The position numbers and the translations under genes were made by a program. The notes beneath the pieces are model-generated. The model had not been told where the DNA came from and did no database searches. It was given only the letters and a program-made list of their open reading frames with translations. From Arthrobacter methylotrophus (GTDB lineage Bacteria > Actinomycetota > Actinomycetes > Actinomycetales > Micrococcaceae), in contig NZ_BAABED010000001.1 of the NCBI RefSeq assembly GCF_039539965.1, forward strand, positions 3,224,001 to 3,288,000: 64,000 nucleotides of DNA. The letters run 5' to 3'. Within the stretch, counting starts at the first letter, position 1, and each line of letters starts with the position of its first letter. Positions 44,692 to 56,051 of the stretch are shown here, one piece after another.

Positions 44692-44734
44692 CGACGGCGG
44701 CCATCCCCACTTGCGGGGGTGGCCGCCGTCGTCG
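44692..44734 (+). terminator. Terminator of mmsA-mmsB-chvE
   Basis: CGACGGCGGCCAtCCCC pairs with GGGGgTGGCCGCCGTCG over about 16 bp around a short loop. Confidence 0.85.
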
Positions 44735-44870
44735 TCTCCGGGTCCATCCGCCGCTTGGACACTGCTTCACAGGCCCCGCATAGCAACAGCTGCACAGTCG
44801 CACAGCCGCAGTGAGCACTGTTAGGTGAGCAGGCGCGCCGCTGGGGCGGGCCAGGTCCAAAAGGAGAATC

Positions 44871-46319
44871 GTGAGCGTCCTCGCCCGGAGTGTAGGCAAT
44901 GCTTTCCGCAACAAGATAAGAACCGCGGCTGTGGTGGCAGTGCTCGCTGTCGCGATCGGGCTGGCGCTGGCCATGCTCGTGGCCAACCAAGCCGTCGCCG
45001 GCAAAGTCCAGGAGCTCAACGCCTCCGTGGGCACGGTCCTGACCGTGAACCCCGCCGGTGCGCAGGGCTTCGACGGCGGCGGCGAGCCGCTGACCACGGC
45101 ACAGACCGCGACGGCGGCAGCCGTACCGAACGTCGTCTCCGTGGTGGGCACCAAGGCTCTGCGACTGGAGACCGCAACGGCGGCCTCCACCTCAACCACG
45201 GGTACCACCGCGCAGCAGGCCGGACCGGGTGGTGGCGGTCCTGGCGGCGGCACCAGCGTTACCACGAACCTTCAGGCAGCCATCGACGCCGGGACCCTCG
45301 GCAATCGCAACAACGCCAGCGGCAGCACCGGCAGCGGAACCGCAGGTGCCGGAAGTACCGGAAGTACCGGAACCACGCCAAGCTTCTCGCTGCCCATCAC
45401 GGCCACCGGCATCGGCGCCGAGGTGGACACTGCTGGCAAAGCCCTAAACATCACAAGCGGCACCGGCCTCGGCGACTACACCGTGGCCAGCACCAAGGCC
45501 CTGGTAGGGACCACGCTCGCGACAAAGAACAACCTCAAGGCCGGCTCAACCTTCACCATCGCCGGCAAGACGTTCACGGTGGCAGGCATCTTCGACGCCG
45601 GCACCACTTTCGGCAACAACGCCGTCTACACGACCCTCGCGGAAGCCCAGGCCCTCGCTGCCACACCGGGCGAGCTCTCCAGCATGGTGGTGACCGTCAA
45701 TAGCATGGCGAACGTGGACGCGGCCAAGACGGCGCTGCAGACTGCCCTCGGCTCCGGCAAGGCGGACGTGACACAGGGCCAGCGGAACCTCGAGACCGCA
45801 GTCAGTTCCCTGGACAGCGTCAAGAACATTTCGCTCGTGGCCTTCATCGCAGCGCTTGGCACCGCCGGACTGATCATCCTGCTCATCATGGTCATGCTGG
45901 TCCGCGAGCGCCGTCGTGAGATCGGAGTCCTGAAGGCCATCGGCGCCCGCAACCGCACCATTGGTCTGCAGTTCGTGCTCGAAGCCTTGGTCCTCGTGGC
46001 GCTCGGCAGCATCGTAGGTGCCGCCATCGCGTCCTTCGCGAGCGGCAGTATCGCATCGGCGCTGATCAGTTCGAACAGTTCGACGGCGGCCACGGGCCAG
46101 CGCGGCCCCGGTGGCGGAGGCTTCGGGGGCGCTGGTTTTCCCGGCGGGAGCCCCTTCGGCGGCGCTTCCCAGCTCCTCACCTCCGTCACCGCGAGCGCCT
46201 CCCCTGATGTGATCGCCTTGGGCATCGCGGCAGTCTTCGGCGTCGCCGTCGTCGGCGCCTTGGTACCCGCGCTGCTCACAGCCCGTATCCGCCCCATTGA
46301 AGTCCTGCGAGGAGAATAA
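44871..46319 (+). CDS. MacB/FtsX-type ABC transporter permease
   Basis: 482 residues from a GTG with GGAGA upstream. One N-terminal helix (about 17-40), a large extracytoplasmic domain of about 270 residues, then three helices near the C-terminus ending in PALLTARIRPIEVLRGE, the MacB/LolC-like signature. The extracytoplasmic part carries two low-complexity inserts (PGGGGPGGGT, and GSTGSTGTT with its surroundings), and another Gly-rich loop (RGPGGGGFGG) lies between the last helices. Such permeases drive lipoprotein, peptide or drug export. It is coupled to the ATPase gene two bases downstream. Confidence 0.9.
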   Translation: MSVLARSVGNAFRNKIRTAAVVAVLAVAIGLALAMLVANQAVAGKVQELNASVGTVLTVNPAGAQGFDGGGEPLTTAQTATAAAVPNVVSVVGTKALRLETATAASTSTTGTTAQQAGPGGGGPGGGTSVTTNLQAAIDAGTLGNRNNASGSTGSGTAGAGSTGSTGTTPSFSLPITATGIGAEVDTAGKALNITSGTGLGDYTVASTKALVGTTLATKNNLKAGSTFTIAGKTFTVAGIFDAGTTFGNNAVYTTLAEAQALAATPGELSSMVVTVNSMANVDAAKTALQTALGSGKADVTQGQRNLETAVSSLDSVKNISLVAFIAALGTAGLIILLIMVMLVRERRREIGVLKAIGARNRTIGLQFVLEALVLVALGSIVGAAIASFASGSIASALISSNSSTAATGQRGPGGGGFGGAGFPGGSPFGGASQLLTSVTASASPDVIALGIAAVFGVAVVGALVPALLTARIRPIEVLRGE

Positions 46320-46321
46320 CC

Positions 46322-47023
46322 ATGATTGAAGTCAAAGACCTGGTCCGCCAGTTCACGTCCGGTGACCGCACCATCAAGCCCGTCAACGGAGTGAGCTTCG
46401 AACTCGAAAAGGGTACACTCGCCTCGATCGTGGGCAAGAGCGGTAGCGGCAAGAGCACCCTGCTCTCCCTTCTGGGCGCCTTGGACAAACCCACCAGCGG
46501 AGACGTCGTGGTGGATGGAATCAGCCTCGCCGGCCTTCGTGCCAGCAAACTCACTGAATACCGACGCCGGGACATCGGCTTCGTCTTCCAGCAGTTCAAC
46601 CTGATCCCCAACCTCTCGGCCGTGGACAACGTCATGCTTCCCATGGAGTTTGCCGGAATGCGGAAGGCCGCCCGATTGGAGCGGGCGCGGTCCCTCCTGG
46701 AGCAGGTGCAGCTGGATCCGGAGAAGCAGTCGCGCCGCATCAACAAGCTCTCAGGCGGTGAGCAGCAGAGGGTTGCCATTGCCCGGGCGCTGGCGAATGA
46801 GCCCAAGCTCATCCTGGCCGACGAACCTACCGGCAACCTCGATGAGCAGACCGGCGAACACATCATCGAACTGCTGAGTTCTTTGAGCCGTGACCACAAC
46901 ACCACCATTCTGGTGGTGACGCACGACCGGAGCCTGGCTCAGAAGACCGAACGCCGCTTCCGGCTACAGCAAGGCAAATTGAGCGAGGAAACCGTGCGGC
47001 CACGGGTTGCTGCCGGGGCCTGA
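46322..47023 (+). CDS. MacB/LolD-type ABC transporter ATP-binding protein
   Basis: 233 residues, one ABC domain: Walker A GKSGSGKST, Q-loop VFQQFNLIPNLSA, signature LSGGEQQRVAIARAL, Walker B LILADEPTGNLD and H-loop VVTHD. The insertion typical of the LolD/MacB branch is present. It partners the permease just upstream. A hairpin terminator follows. Confidence 0.95.
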   Translation: MIEVKDLVRQFTSGDRTIKPVNGVSFELEKGTLASIVGKSGSGKSTLLSLLGALDKPTSGDVVVDGISLAGLRASKLTEYRRRDIGFVFQQFNLIPNLSAVDNVMLPMEFAGMRKAARLERARSLLEQVQLDPEKQSRRINKLSGGEQQRVAIARALANEPKLILADEPTGNLDEQTGEHIIELLSSLSRDHNTTILVVTHDRSLAQKTERRFRLQQGKLSEETVRPRVAAGA

Positions 47024-47050
47024 TCTCCCAGGAATCGGCCGCCTACGGTA

Positions 47051-47078
47051 GGGCCGGGAACCGCATGGTTCCCGGCCC
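47051..47078 (+). terminator. Terminator after MacB-type ABC pair
   Basis: GGGCCGGGAACC pairs perfectly with GGTTCCCGGCCC around GCAT (12-bp stem). Confidence 0.82.
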
Positions 47079-47096
47079 GGGGAGGCCGGGAGTCCT

Positions 47097-47300
47097 TCAA
47101 AAGCGAATCGCGTCAATGACCTTGACCCGTACAGCCACCAGCGCCGGAACAGCCCCGGCCAATGCACCCAACAGCACCGCGGTTCCGAAACAGCCAGCGC
47201 GGGCGCGGCCATCCCGACGCCGCCGGTTCCGCTCCCGCCGGTGGTGGCTCCGGCGTCGACGGCGTTATTCTTCAAGGTCACCGCGGGACATGCGAATGGA
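47097..47300 (-). pseudogene. Possible remnant of an FtsX-like permease C-terminus
   Basis: Within the roughly 450-base stretch without an intact gene (47024-47469), the minus strand ends with a coding-like tail: FGTAVLLGALAG followed by AVPALVAVRVKVIDAIRF and a stop at 47097. That is the last helix and end of a MacB/FtsX permease. Upstream in a different frame is a Gly/Thr-rich segment (TLKNNAVDAGATTGG). No start or full domain survives. I read it as a decayed gene pointing toward the ABC pair; it could instead be chance. Confidence 0.4.
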
Positions 47301-47469
47301 GCCGGGCCGCCCGCCAAGGAGATCTGCGCCGAGCCCGGCTTTGCGAGAAGCCCGTATCCACAAAGGCGATCTTCACCAGCGAAACAGAGATCACTGTGAG
47401 CAAACAGACATGACTCATGGTTCGATCGCGTCCTGCCAAGCGCATGCGGGGAATGAGAGGATAGGCCGC

Positions 47470-48540
47470 ATGAGTCTGCATATCGCCAAGCCTTGGTTGT
47501 TCAGCCAGCCGAACCAGGATCCCCGGGCAGCCACCGGCAAGGCCCTGAACTGGGGCATTGTGGCCACCGGGGGGATCGCCAGAACTGTGGTTGGCGAGCT
47601 CACCCAGCTTGAAGATGCAAAGCTGCATGCCGTGAGTTCGCGACGCCGGGAATCCGCGGAGGCCTTTGCTGCCGCGCATGGCGTCACGAAAGCTTATGGG
47701 GACGACGGCGACGTTCCCGGGTACCAGCGGTTGCTCGCCGATGACGCCGTCGATGTTGTCTACGTGGCCACCCCGCACGCTCAGCATTTCAGCATCGTCA
47801 GGGATGCCCTCAATGCCGGCAAACACGTCCTGTGCGAGAAGGCCATGACCATCAACGGCCGTGAGGCGGCTGAGCTGGTCGGCTTGGCCCGGGATCGGAA
47901 CCTGTTCCTCATGGAGGCGGTGTGGAGTCGTTTCCTACCGAGTATCCAGCGGGCGTTCGCTATTGCCGCGTCGGGTGAACTGGGCGACATCAAGTGGGTC
48001 AGCGCAGACTTGGGATTCCCCGCGCCCTACGATCCCTCAGCCCGGATCTGGGCCCCTGCGGCCGGTGGCGGGGCACTTCTGGACCTCACGGTGTACGCCC
48101 TGTTGTGGCCCTTGGGCACCCTCGGCTTCCCGCAATCAGTCAGCGCGGTGGGCACTTTGACGGACGACGGCGTCGACTCCCAGAACGCGCTCACGCTGGC
48201 TTACGACGGCGGCGCTATCGCCCAGCTGACCTCCTCCTTGCTGGCCCATGGGCCGCGCTGCGCCTCCGTCGCCGGCTCCCAGGGTTTTCTGCAGACGCAA
48301 GGATCCATCAACAATCCACGCGAGCTTCTGATTCGAACCGGCTGGGACGAGCCGCGCATTGAGCGCTTTGATTCGGTCGGCATCGGCTACACCTACGAAT
48401 TGCGAGAGGTCACCCGCTGCGTCCAGCAAGGACTGACCGAGAGTCCCGTCATGCCCTTGGACGATTCGCTCAACACGATGCGCCTCTTCGACGGGGTCCG
48501 CTCCCAACTCGGAGTCAGGTACGCCAACGACGCCCGGTGA
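47470..48540 (+). CDS. Gfo/Idh/MocA family oxidoreductase
   Basis: 356 residues from the ATG at 47470 (GAGAGGA upstream); the open frame upstream covers the decayed region and was discarded. The Rossmann start is NWGIVATGGIARTVVGEL, with VDVVYVATPHAQHFSIVRDAL and the catalytic-type EKAMTINGREAAEL following, where the Lys of EKA is the usual catalytic residue. The C-terminal domain has WAPAAGGGALLDLTVYAL. It resembles dimeric dihydrodiol or glucose-fructose oxidoreductases; substrate unknown. About 23 extra residues precede the Rossmann fold. Confidence 0.9.
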   Translation: MSLHIAKPWLFSQPNQDPRAATGKALNWGIVATGGIARTVVGELTQLEDAKLHAVSSRRRESAEAFAAAHGVTKAYGDDGDVPGYQRLLADDAVDVVYVATPHAQHFSIVRDALNAGKHVLCEKAMTINGREAAELVGLARDRNLFLMEAVWSRFLPSIQRAFAIAASGELGDIKWVSADLGFPAPYDPSARIWAPAAGGGALLDLTVYALLWPLGTLGFPQSVSAVGTLTDDGVDSQNALTLAYDGGAIAQLTSSLLAHGPRCASVAGSQGFLQTQGSINNPRELLIRTGWDEPRIERFDSVGIGYTYELREVTRCVQQGLTESPVMPLDDSLNTMRLFDGVRSQLGVRYANDAR

Positions 48541-48569
48541 GCCGACTCAGTGGTGATCATTGCTTCTGG

Positions 48570-48583
48570 ACTAGTTAACTAGT
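48570..48583. promoter_or_regulatory. 14-bp perfect palindrome upstream of secreted-protein gene
   Basis: ACTAGTTAACTAGT, AT-rich and placed 56 bases before the ATG at 48639. It could be an operator. It shares CTAG/AACTAG with the arms of the palindromic repeat family but lacks their centre. Confidence 0.4.
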
Positions 48584-48638
48584 TCAGGCCTACGATGAGG
48601 GAGATCGTCAATCCAACCGGACGCTGGGGGGTGTCGAG

Positions 48639-49514
48639 ATGGAAGCTGTGCGAAGTAAGCTGCGCGTTCTTCATGTTCTCCGCTCCGTCATGCTGGCTGG
48701 CGCCGGTGCGGTCGTTTGGATGGCACTGTCCTCCACTGCAGCCAATGCTGATTCGGGTGACAGCAACCATCATTCCTTATTGGGCGGTGCAGGCTCGGCG
48801 GTGACAAACGTTGTCCACGACGCCACGGCTCCAACCCCGGCGGTTGTTGCGCACCCACTGCCACGACTGACCAGGGCAATCGACCAAGGTGTGGCCAGCA
48901 CGCCCGTCGTCAACGGCGTCGTCCCCGAGGGCATGCTTGCTACTGTGCCTGCTCCCGTCGTGTCCACCACAACAGGCGCCGTAGACGGGGTTGGAACGGG
49001 CTTCGGTACCGTAGCCAGCCGGGTTGTGTCCCCGGTTCTTGGCACCGTTGGATCTACCGCGGGTGCACTTCCAGTCAGCATCCCGGGCATAGCCGTGGGG
49101 CTTCCCACGGCCCAGCTCGATGCGACCCTTCCCGGGCCGTCCGCCGCCCTCGCGCCCACGACCCACGCGAGCTCACCCTTGGCGGAAGATGTCGCGGCCC
49201 CCGCGGTCAGCCCCGCTGACCCCTTTGACCCGCCGGGCGTGGGCATATCTCCTTGGAACACGATGGTCTGGGCCACCGCTTCCGAGGATCCTTCGGTGCC
49301 TCCGTCCGGCGGGACGCCCTCTGCCGACGCGCCGAGCGGGGCCGTTGCCGGAGGCGCCGCAGCAGCCCTTACAAGCAATCCTTCGGGAACGACTGCCGGG
49401 TGGCTTCCAGGCATCAACCTGCTTCCCCCTTTCGCCGGCATCCTTATCTCCGCAACTACAGCCGGCAGAACTCCGGCTCCAGTGTCGTTCGACCCAGGTT
49501 CTTCCCCTGATTAG
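48639..49514 (+). CDS. Secreted Val/Ala/Pro-rich protein of unknown function
   Basis: 291 residues. A signal peptide with a hydrophobic core (about 16-33) ends at ANA-D (cleavage after about residue 37). The mature part is low in charge and rich in Val, Ala, Pro, Gly, Ser and Thr, with loose internal similarity such as TVPAPVVSTTTGAVDGVG and TVASRVVSPVLGTVGSTAG. There is no Cys in the mature part and no sorting signal. No family recognised. It lies 125 bases upstream of the chaplin-like gene, so both may belong to one cell-surface unit. Confidence 0.75.
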   Translation: MEAVRSKLRVLHVLRSVMLAGAGAVVWMALSSTAANADSGDSNHHSLLGGAGSAVTNVVHDATAPTPAVVAHPLPRLTRAIDQGVASTPVVNGVVPEGMLATVPAPVVSTTTGAVDGVGTGFGTVASRVVSPVLGTVGSTAGALPVSIPGIAVGLPTAQLDATLPGPSAALAPTTHASSPLAEDVAAPAVSPADPFDPPGVGISPWNTMVWATASEDPSVPPSGGTPSADAPSGAVAGGAAAALTSNPSGTTAGWLPGINLLPPFAGILISATTAGRTPAPVSFDPGSSPD

Positions 49515-49639
49515 TTCCAAGCCCCGCCGCCTCCCCAGAAGTCGATTCTGGCCGGTGGCAGATGGCCGGTCCGGGCGCTCCCGCGGTTTCCTGCGGGCTG
49601 CCGCGCCTGGTGGAACTACTCATTCAGGAGAAAGACAAC

Positions 49640-50476
49640 ATGCACAGCATTATTCGCAAGGGGTTGCTTGGCACCCTCTTTGCCGGTGGATTGATAGCCC
49701 TCGGCGCAACTGCCGCGAATGCGGCAGACACCTCTACAAGTGCACAAGGCACTCCCTCAGGCACTCAAATTGTTGCACCGGTGTCCATACCGGTGAACAT
49801 CGGGTCGACGACGCTCACAGTACTGGGAACTTCGAGCGTCGCGACCGACACCCCCGCACCCGCCCCGGCTCCGACCCCGGCGGACAATTCCGGCGGAACA
49901 ACTGTCCCGTCCGGAACCCAGGCGGTGGCTCCGATATCGGTCCCTGTTAATGTCGGAGCCACCTCCCTGGCAGTTCTGAACAATTCGGGCCCAGGCAGAA
50001 CGTCTGGCAGCCCCGTCACTCCACCGGTCGCCGTTGGCGACACGACCGTCAACCTGCTCAGCACCACGCCAACAAGCGGTTCAACAGGCACCAGTCCTAC
50101 GACGCCGCCAGACAGCGCCACAGGCACCGGCGTCTTGGGTACGGGACTCACCGCCCCGTTGAACCTGCCGTTGACGGTCGGCATCGCTTCGGTTGATCTG
50201 GGTCTGTCTTCCGGAGTCGCCAACACTCCCGCCGGGAGCACCCCCGCAATCAACGCACCAGTCGCCGACCCGTCGCTTGTTGCTCCTCCATCAGGGGCTG
50301 CAGCGCCAGCCGGCGCAGCCACCACCATTACGGCGGTGGTTGCCGGCCCCGGAACGACTGCTCTGGCTAGCACTGGCTTCAATGGGCGAGGGGTGCTGTT
50401 CGCGGCGTTCCTGCTACTGGGTGGATTCATCGTGATGGCGGGCCGTCGGAAGATCCGGGCAAGCAAGCCCGCATAG
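49640..50476 (+). CDS. Chaplin-like cell-surface protein with LAxTG sorting signal
   Basis: 278 residues from the ATG at 49640 (AGGAG nine bases upstream). A signal peptide ends at about ANA-A (residue 29). The mature protein has four related segments: APVSIPVNIGSTTLTVLG (46-63), APISVPVNVGATSLAVLN (97-114), a shorter TPPVAVGDTTVNLL (127-140) and APLNLPLTVGIASVDLG (172-188). They resemble the chaplin core (PVNVCGNTVNVIG style) but lack its cysteines. Between them are Pro/Thr/Ser linkers. The C-terminus is a class E-type sorting signal: LASTG (242-246), a hydrophobic helix and a basic tail RRKIRASK. No sortase gene is in the window. Confidence 0.8.
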   Translation: MHSIIRKGLLGTLFAGGLIALGATAANAADTSTSAQGTPSGTQIVAPVSIPVNIGSTTLTVLGTSSVATDTPAPAPAPTPADNSGGTTVPSGTQAVAPISVPVNVGATSLAVLNNSGPGRTSGSPVTPPVAVGDTTVNLLSTTPTSGSTGTSPTTPPDSATGTGVLGTGLTAPLNLPLTVGIASVDLGLSSGVANTPAGSTPAINAPVADPSLVAPPSGAAAPAGAATTITAVVAGPGTTALASTGFNGRGVLFAAFLLLGGFIVMAGRRKIRASKPA

Positions 50477-50528
50477 TCACCGGCTCGGGCTGTTCTACCG
50501 CAATGGGGCCGCAGCCCGGTTCCCCGGC

Positions 50529-50561
50529 TCCTCCGCAGGGCAAATAGCCCCGCGGAGGAGT
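50529..50561. terminator. Hairpin between surface protein and DoxX genes
   Basis: CTCCTCCGCaGGGC pairs with GCCCcGCGGAGGAG around a 5-base loop, between two convergent genes, so it may serve both. Confidence 0.78.
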
Positions 50562-50577
50562 CCGTACGGGGGTTTGC

Positions 50578-51024
50578 CTAGTGGCCTGACTTCCGGGCTG
50601 GCTTCCCGGCGAACAGTTTCCGGTCCAGCGAGGCCGCTCCCGAACCGATAAAGGCAAACGCCAATGCCAATGCGATATACAGAATGAGAAGCTCGGCGTT
50701 GACTCCGGGACGATCACTCAACAACGGCTTACCCGCTTCTGTAACAAACCAGATCCCGGCATACATAAGAGCTGCCAGGAAACCGGCCACCCTGGTCAGG
50801 GCGCCGAGTACCAAGAGTGCGCCCAATCCGTTCTCACCGCAAATAACCAGCCAGGACATCAGCTCCGCTCTTTGAACCCCCATTGCGGTGATGGTGGCCT
50901 CAAACACCGGCTGTCCAGCCAGCAGCTTCTGGACGCCATGTAGCAGCAAAAGGCCGCCGAACACGACCCGCAGAAACGCAATGCCGCGAGATGACGAGGT
51001 CTGAGAAGGAAAGAGGAACTTCAC
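50578..51024 (-). CDS. DoxX family membrane protein
   Basis: 148 residues with four membrane helices. The DoxX pattern is FLRVVFGGLLLLHGVQKLLAG, then GENGLGALLVLGALTRVAGFLAA and a last helix ending GSGAASLDRKL. DoxX proteins associate with redox or thiol-stress systems in Actinobacteria; the exact role here is unknown. The GTG at 51024 is preferred because GGAAG lies ten bases upstream; a TTG at 51033 is too close to that site. Confidence 0.88.
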   Translation of the reverse strand: MKFLFPSQTSSSRGIAFLRVVFGGLLLLHGVQKLLAGQPVFEATITAMGVQRAELMSWLVICGENGLGALLVLGALTRVAGFLAALMYAGIWFVTEAGKPLLSDRPGVNAELLILYIALALAFAFIGSGAASLDRKLFAGKPARKSGH

Positions 51025-51101
51025 TCGATCCAATCTTCCATGCAGATCGCTCAGCTCAAAACGGCAATCAGGCCGTGTCCGGGCGACCCGTCAGTTAAAC
51101 G

Positions 51102-51163
51102 CAACTAGCTCGCAGTTGTTGACGTTATTACCTCTCAAAACGACAACAACTGCGAGCTAGTTG
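51102..51163. repeat. Palindromic intergenic element, copy 3 (most perfect)
   Basis: Arms CAACTAGCTCGCAGTTGTTG and CAACAACTGCGAGCTAGTTG pair perfectly over 20 bp, enclosing a 22-base centre (ACGTTATTACCTCTCAAAAC plus GA). It lies between the doxX start and the isocitrate dehydrogenase stop. Confidence 0.92.
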
Positions 51164-51178
51164 TGCGGGGCGGGGCGC

Positions 51179-54541
<3,363 letters not shown>

Positions 54542-54603
54542 TCTATGGGCCATACTGGGGATCTGTTATCCGGGATGCCTACGAAACAGCATCCCGATCC
54601 TAG
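54542..54603 (+). pseudogene. Out-of-frame C-terminal tail of the protease gene
   Basis: Reading from the GGC codon after a restored G gives GPALIYGPYWGSVIRDAY and a few more residues to the TAG at 54601. The segment is homologous to the last 20 residues of the neighbouring intact protease. Confidence 0.8.
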
Positions 54604-54640
54604 TTCGCCTGAGCATCGGGAAATCCACAATATTCACTAT

Positions 54641-54701
54641 TTGTCACAAGCGAAAGCTCAATCTCAGAAAATTTGACTAATCTATTTACAATCTTGTCAC
54701 A
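54641..54701 (+). promoter_or_regulatory. AT-rich leader of second protease with TTGTCACA repeats
   Basis: TTGTCACA occurs at 54641-54648 and 54694-54701. Between them TTGACT (54673-54678) and TACAAT (54687-54692) stand only 8 bases apart, so they are not one promoter; each may belong to a different signal. The region is strikingly AT-rich. Confidence 0.4.
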
Positions 54702-54777
54702 GGGCGCGTAGTTTCAGTTCCGTCAGTGGGTGGCCACCACAACCCGGCCGCCTTCACCCTCGATAGCTAGGACAACT

Positions 54778-55794
54778 GTGACGAGAACCAAAACACTGGC
54801 CACAAGCCTGCTCAGTCTGACTACCGCCGGAGTGCTCGCGCTGGGATCCGGCGGCGGAGCCACCGCGGCTCCGTCCGTCGACCGCGGCACTGACGCGTCG
54901 ACCGTCAGCAGCCTTTCGACGTCGGACAGTAACACCGCCGACTACTGGACTCCTGAGCGCATGAAGAACGCCGTCGCCGGCGACGTTCTCGCAGACAAAG
55001 CGCTCTCGCGCGGACAAGCCAAAGTGGACCTCGGCGCTCTCCATGTTTCACCCGGGCCGGACCGCACCCTGACAATCCAAGGCCAGAAGGCGAGCAGCGC
55101 GGCACCCCAGTCCCCCACCGTCGATCGCAAAGCCAACGCCAGCGAGGCCCCTGTTCCGCACATCGGAAAAGTGTTCTTCACCCTCGGCGGGGTGAACTAT
55201 GTCTGCTCCGGCAACTCCGTCACCTCGACCAACCAAAGCACGGTGTCCACTGCGGGTCACTGCGTCAACGAGGGCCCCGGGGCGTTCTCAACCAAGTTCA
55301 CGTTCGTTCCTGCTTACTCGAACGGCGCCGCCCCCTATGGCAAATGGACGGCCAAGGCGCTGTACACCACCAACCAGTGGTCCTCGAGTGGAGACATGCA
55401 GTACGACACAGGTTTTGCCGTCATGAACCCCCTCAATGGCCAGAAGCTCTCAGCCGTAGTGGGCGCATCGGGAGTCCAGTTCAACGGGGCCCGAGGGCTG
55501 GTCTACAAGTCGTTCGGCTATCCTGCAGCACCCCCCTTCGATGGCGAGTCGCTCAAGAGCTGCTCCGGCACGGCTACCGATGATCCAAAGGACCCGCAGG
55601 ACAACACCCAGGGGATCCCGTGCAACATGACCGGCGGTTCTTCCGGTGGCCCGTGGTTCATCGGCACCAGCTCCGGCGGGTACCAGAACTCGGTGAGCAG
55701 CTATGGCTACGGGAGCAACTCCACCACGATGTACGGCCCGTACTGGGGCACCGTCATCCACGGCACGTACCAGGCCGCATCCACGGCACCGTAA
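54778..55794 (+). CDS. Secreted trypsin-like serine protease, intact paralogue
   Basis: 338 residues from the GTG at 54778, with AGGAC upstream in the same position as in the paralogue. A signal peptide (core LATSLLSLTTAGVLALGSG) is followed by a pro-region starting YWTPERMKNAVAGDVLADKAL, nearly the same as in the upstream gene, and the S1 domain with AGHCVNEGPGAF, YDTGFAVMNP and GGSSGGPWFIG. The C-terminus YGPYWGTVIHGTYQAAS is complete. Family members cleave after Glu or other residues; specificity cannot be told. Tandem duplication of the neighbour with clear divergence. Confidence 0.93.
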   Translation: MTRTKTLATSLLSLTTAGVLALGSGGGATAAPSVDRGTDASTVSSLSTSDSNTADYWTPERMKNAVAGDVLADKALSRGQAKVDLGALHVSPGPDRTLTIQGQKASSAAPQSPTVDRKANASEAPVPHIGKVFFTLGGVNYVCSGNSVTSTNQSTVSTAGHCVNEGPGAFSTKFTFVPAYSNGAAPYGKWTAKALYTTNQWSSSGDMQYDTGFAVMNPLNGQKLSAVVGASGVQFNGARGLVYKSFGYPAAPPFDGESLKSCSGTATDDPKDPQDNTQGIPCNMTGGSSGGPWFIGTSSGGYQNSVSSYGYGSNSTTMYGPYWGTVIHGTYQAASTAP

Positions 55795-55839
55795 CGCACA
55801 GCACCGCAACAAGGGACATGCCCCGTTACATTTATTGGG

Positions 55840-56051
55840 TCCCCGAGAGCCGGGGATTTGGTCGCTGGACCCGGTATGACTTTCTTGCCCTGTCACTGAT
55901 GATCCGGGGGGTGTTGTCGCCGGTTCCGGAGACACGCGTTGACTGCTGATAGGGACAGGGCCAGCCCCTTTGGGAGGGGCGAGGTCTCTTTGTAACGTGG
56001 GTGCCAGCATCGGGTGTCGTGACTGCGGCCAGAGGACGCGAAGGGGCGCGT
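55840..56051 (+). ncRNA. IS110 left-end non-coding segment, possible bridge RNA locus
   Basis: About 200 bases between the protease stop and the transposase start hold short hairpins: TCCCCG-AGAGC-CGGGGA (55840-55856) and GCCCCT with AGGGGC near 55973-55989. In IS110-group elements the non-coding end before the recombinase encodes the bridge RNA. The position fits; I cannot identify the target and donor loops by eye. Confidence 0.4.

Noticed and set aside
48570-48583. Fifth copy of the palindromic repeat family
   Set aside because: It shares only CTAG/AACTAG with the arms and lacks the centre, so it is listed as a separate possible operator.
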